From an uncultured Chromatiaceae bacterium (GTDB lineage: Bacteria > Pseudomonadota > Gammaproteobacteria > Enterobacterales > Alteromonadaceae): a DNA stretch of 9,110 nt. How positions within the stretch are numbered: position 1 is the stretch's first letter; every line of letters starts with the position of its first letter. Both the position numbers and the translations under genes were made by a program. The notes under the pieces were generated by a model, which worked only from the letters and a program-made list of their open reading frames with translations, had not been told where the DNA came from and did no database searches. Of this stretch, positions 8,436-9,110 are shown in pieces. The stretch lies in NCBI GenBank assembly GCA_946481195.1, contig CAMLNG010000121.1, positions 1-9,110 on the forward strand, in the 5' to 3' direction.

Positions 8436-8657
8436 ATGGCTACCGGTAAAGTAAAATGGTTCAACAACGCCAAAGGTTTTGGCTTTATCCGTGAAGAGGG
8501 TCGTGACGAAGACATTTTCGCCCACTACTCCACCATCAGCATGGATGGGTACCGGACTCTCAAGGCGGGTCAGGACGTGACGTTTGAACTATCAGAAGGT
8601 CCAAAAGGCCTGCATGCAGTGAATATTGCACTGCCAGAAGGTGAAAAACCTGAATAA
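8436..8657 (+). CDS. cspD: Cold-shock-like protein CspD
   Basis: CspD is a single cold-shock (OB-fold) domain that binds single-stranded DNA and RNA. In E. coli it is a stationary-phase and starvation protein that inhibits replication, and it is not cold induced. The 73-residue product has RNP1 KGFGFI (13-18), RNP2 DIFAHY (26-31) and the CspD-typical STISMDGYRTLKAGQ (32-46). It ends in a short acidic tail, one residue shorter than the E. coli protein. The ATG is preceded by AAGGAAG (8421-8427). The placement beside and divergent from clpSA is the same as in E. coli and argues strongly for cspD over another csp paralogue. A terminator lies about 70 bases past the stop. Confidence 0.95.
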   Translation: MATGKVKWFNNAKGFGFIREEGRDEDIFAHYSTISMDGYRTLKAGQDVTFELSEGPKGLHAVNIALPEGEKPE

Positions 8658-8727
8658 CCCCCCGGATGCTGGCGATGCAGGGCGTCAGACTCAAAGGGAG
8701 TGGTTCCGGGCTCAATGCCTGTCAAAG

Positions 8728-8772
8728 CGGTCTGTGATACCCCCGATATCACGGCCGTTTTTGTTTTTCTCT
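8728..8772 (+). terminator. Rho-independent terminator of cspD
   Basis: The hairpin pairs GTGATA (8734-8739) with TATCAC (8747-8752) around a 7-base C-rich loop. Past one bulged T it extends by CGGTC (8728-8732) pairing with GGCCG (8753-8757), with one G-T pair. The T-rich run TTTTTGTTTTTCTCT follows at 8758-8772. Orientation and spacing fit the end of cspD. Confidence 0.82.
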
Positions 8773-8870
8773 CATACGCAAAAAAATTTCAGACTTTGTG
8801 CTGTCAGATATCACTGCAGCGAATTACTGCCCGGCTCATGCAAACGGCTACAATTTAATCCGCACAATTG
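8773..8870. other. Short intergenic stretch without recognised content
   Basis: Between the cspD and icd terminators there are about 100 bases in which I see no gene, tRNA or convincing regulatory structure. A lone TACAAT at 8849-8854 resembles a -10 box, but its best upstream partner (TTACTG at 8824-8829) is 19 bases away, and it would read straight into the icd terminator. Confidence 0.5.
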
Positions 8871-8894
8871 AAAAAGGCACCCGCAGGTGCCTTT
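8868..8894 (-). terminator. Rho-independent terminator of icd
   Basis: A perfect 9-bp stem (8873-8881 with 8886-8894) closes a 4-base loop. On the minus strand AAAGGCACC and its complement are followed by a T run (complement of 8871-8875). It lies about 20 bases past the icd stop. The right arm also ends in TTT on the plus strand, so weak plus-strand activity is possible. Confidence 0.88.
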
Positions 8895-8914
8895 AAAATC
8901 CAATCACTGGGTTG

Positions 8915-9110
8915 TTAAACAGCGGCTAAAGCTGCATTAAACAGAGCGCTTGGTCGCAGCGCAGCGCTGGCTTTCACATCGTCCGGACGGTAATAACCAC
9001 CGATATCCACTGCTTTGCCCTGCACAGTGTTCAGTTCAGCGACGATGGCTGCTTCCTGTTCACTTAAGGTTTTGGCCAACGGGGCAAAACGTGCTGCCAG
9101 TGCTGCGTCT
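8915..9110 (-). CDS. icd: Monomeric NADP-dependent isocitrate dehydrogenase, C-terminal 64 codons
   Basis: Only the end of the gene is in the window; it enters from the right edge and stops at TAA (complement of 8915-8917). The visible tail includes [20 protein letters not shown], then [10 protein letters not shown], and finishes [13 protein letters not shown]. This matches the C-terminus of the roughly 740-residue monomeric isocitrate dehydrogenase as I know it (GK-x-VDIGGYY and RPS-x-FN motifs), not the dimeric Icd of E. coli. The enzyme converts isocitrate to 2-oxoglutarate with NADP in the TCA cycle. It converges on cspD, and each gene has its own terminator. The catalytic residues lie outside the window. 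Confidence 0.9.
   Translation of the reverse strand, partial: DAALAARFAPLAKTLSEQEAAIVAELNTVQGKAVDIGGYYRPDDVKASAALRPSALFNAALAAV

Noticed and set aside
8626..8871. 81-codon plus-strand ORF downstream of cspD
   Set aside because: It begins inside cspD, crosses the cspD terminator hairpin and T run, and lacks an SD or recognisable content.

Overview
The window reads as an ordinary chromosomal segment of a gammaproteobacterium, probably from the Alteromonadales/Rheinheimera-like part of the class (inferred from protein similarity and gene order; not confirmable without a search). The InfA, CspD, ClpS and ClpA sequences are close to the enterobacterial proteins. The order icd-cspD-clpS-clpA-infA-bpt-aat-trxB is one I recall from Vibrio/Shewanella-type genomes. 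Base composition looks even, and I see no mobile element, CRISPR array, tRNA or rRNA gene.

Layout from left to right. Positions 1-2632 on the minus strand hold most of a very large membrane sensor histidine kinase. It has a signal peptide, fourteen regularly spaced propeller blades, a Y_Y_Y domain, one membrane helix, a coiled coil and the start of the HisKA domain, where the window cuts it off. It has no usual start codon; a CTG behind a perfect Shine-Dalgarno is the best candidate. A divergent 203-base spacer separates it from a plus-strand run: trxB, aat and bpt (tightly packed, the last two overlapping by 4 bases), then infA. A perfect 19-bp bidirectional terminator separates infA from the convergent clpA. 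Upstream of clpA on the same minus strand is clpS. A 194-base divergent spacer leads to plus-strand cspD. After cspD comes a terminator, then an icd terminator and the last 64 codons of a minus-strand monomeric isocitrate dehydrogenase.

Functionally, the centre of the window is an almost complete bacterial N-degron pathway. Aat adds Leu/Phe to proteins beginning with Lys or Arg, and Bpt adds Leu to those beginning with Asp or Glu. ClpS recognises the resulting N-terminal Leu/Phe and hands the protein to the ClpA unfoldase; only ClpP is missing from the window. InfA and CspD are translation- and growth-state-related neighbours, and TrxB supplies reduced thioredoxin. I do not see a clearly undescribed system. 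The items most worth a second look are the CTG-start 14-blade sensor kinase, the two-transferase N-degron cluster with a cysteine-rich Bpt, and a matched pair of GACT-NN-AGTC palindromes at the two ends of clpS.
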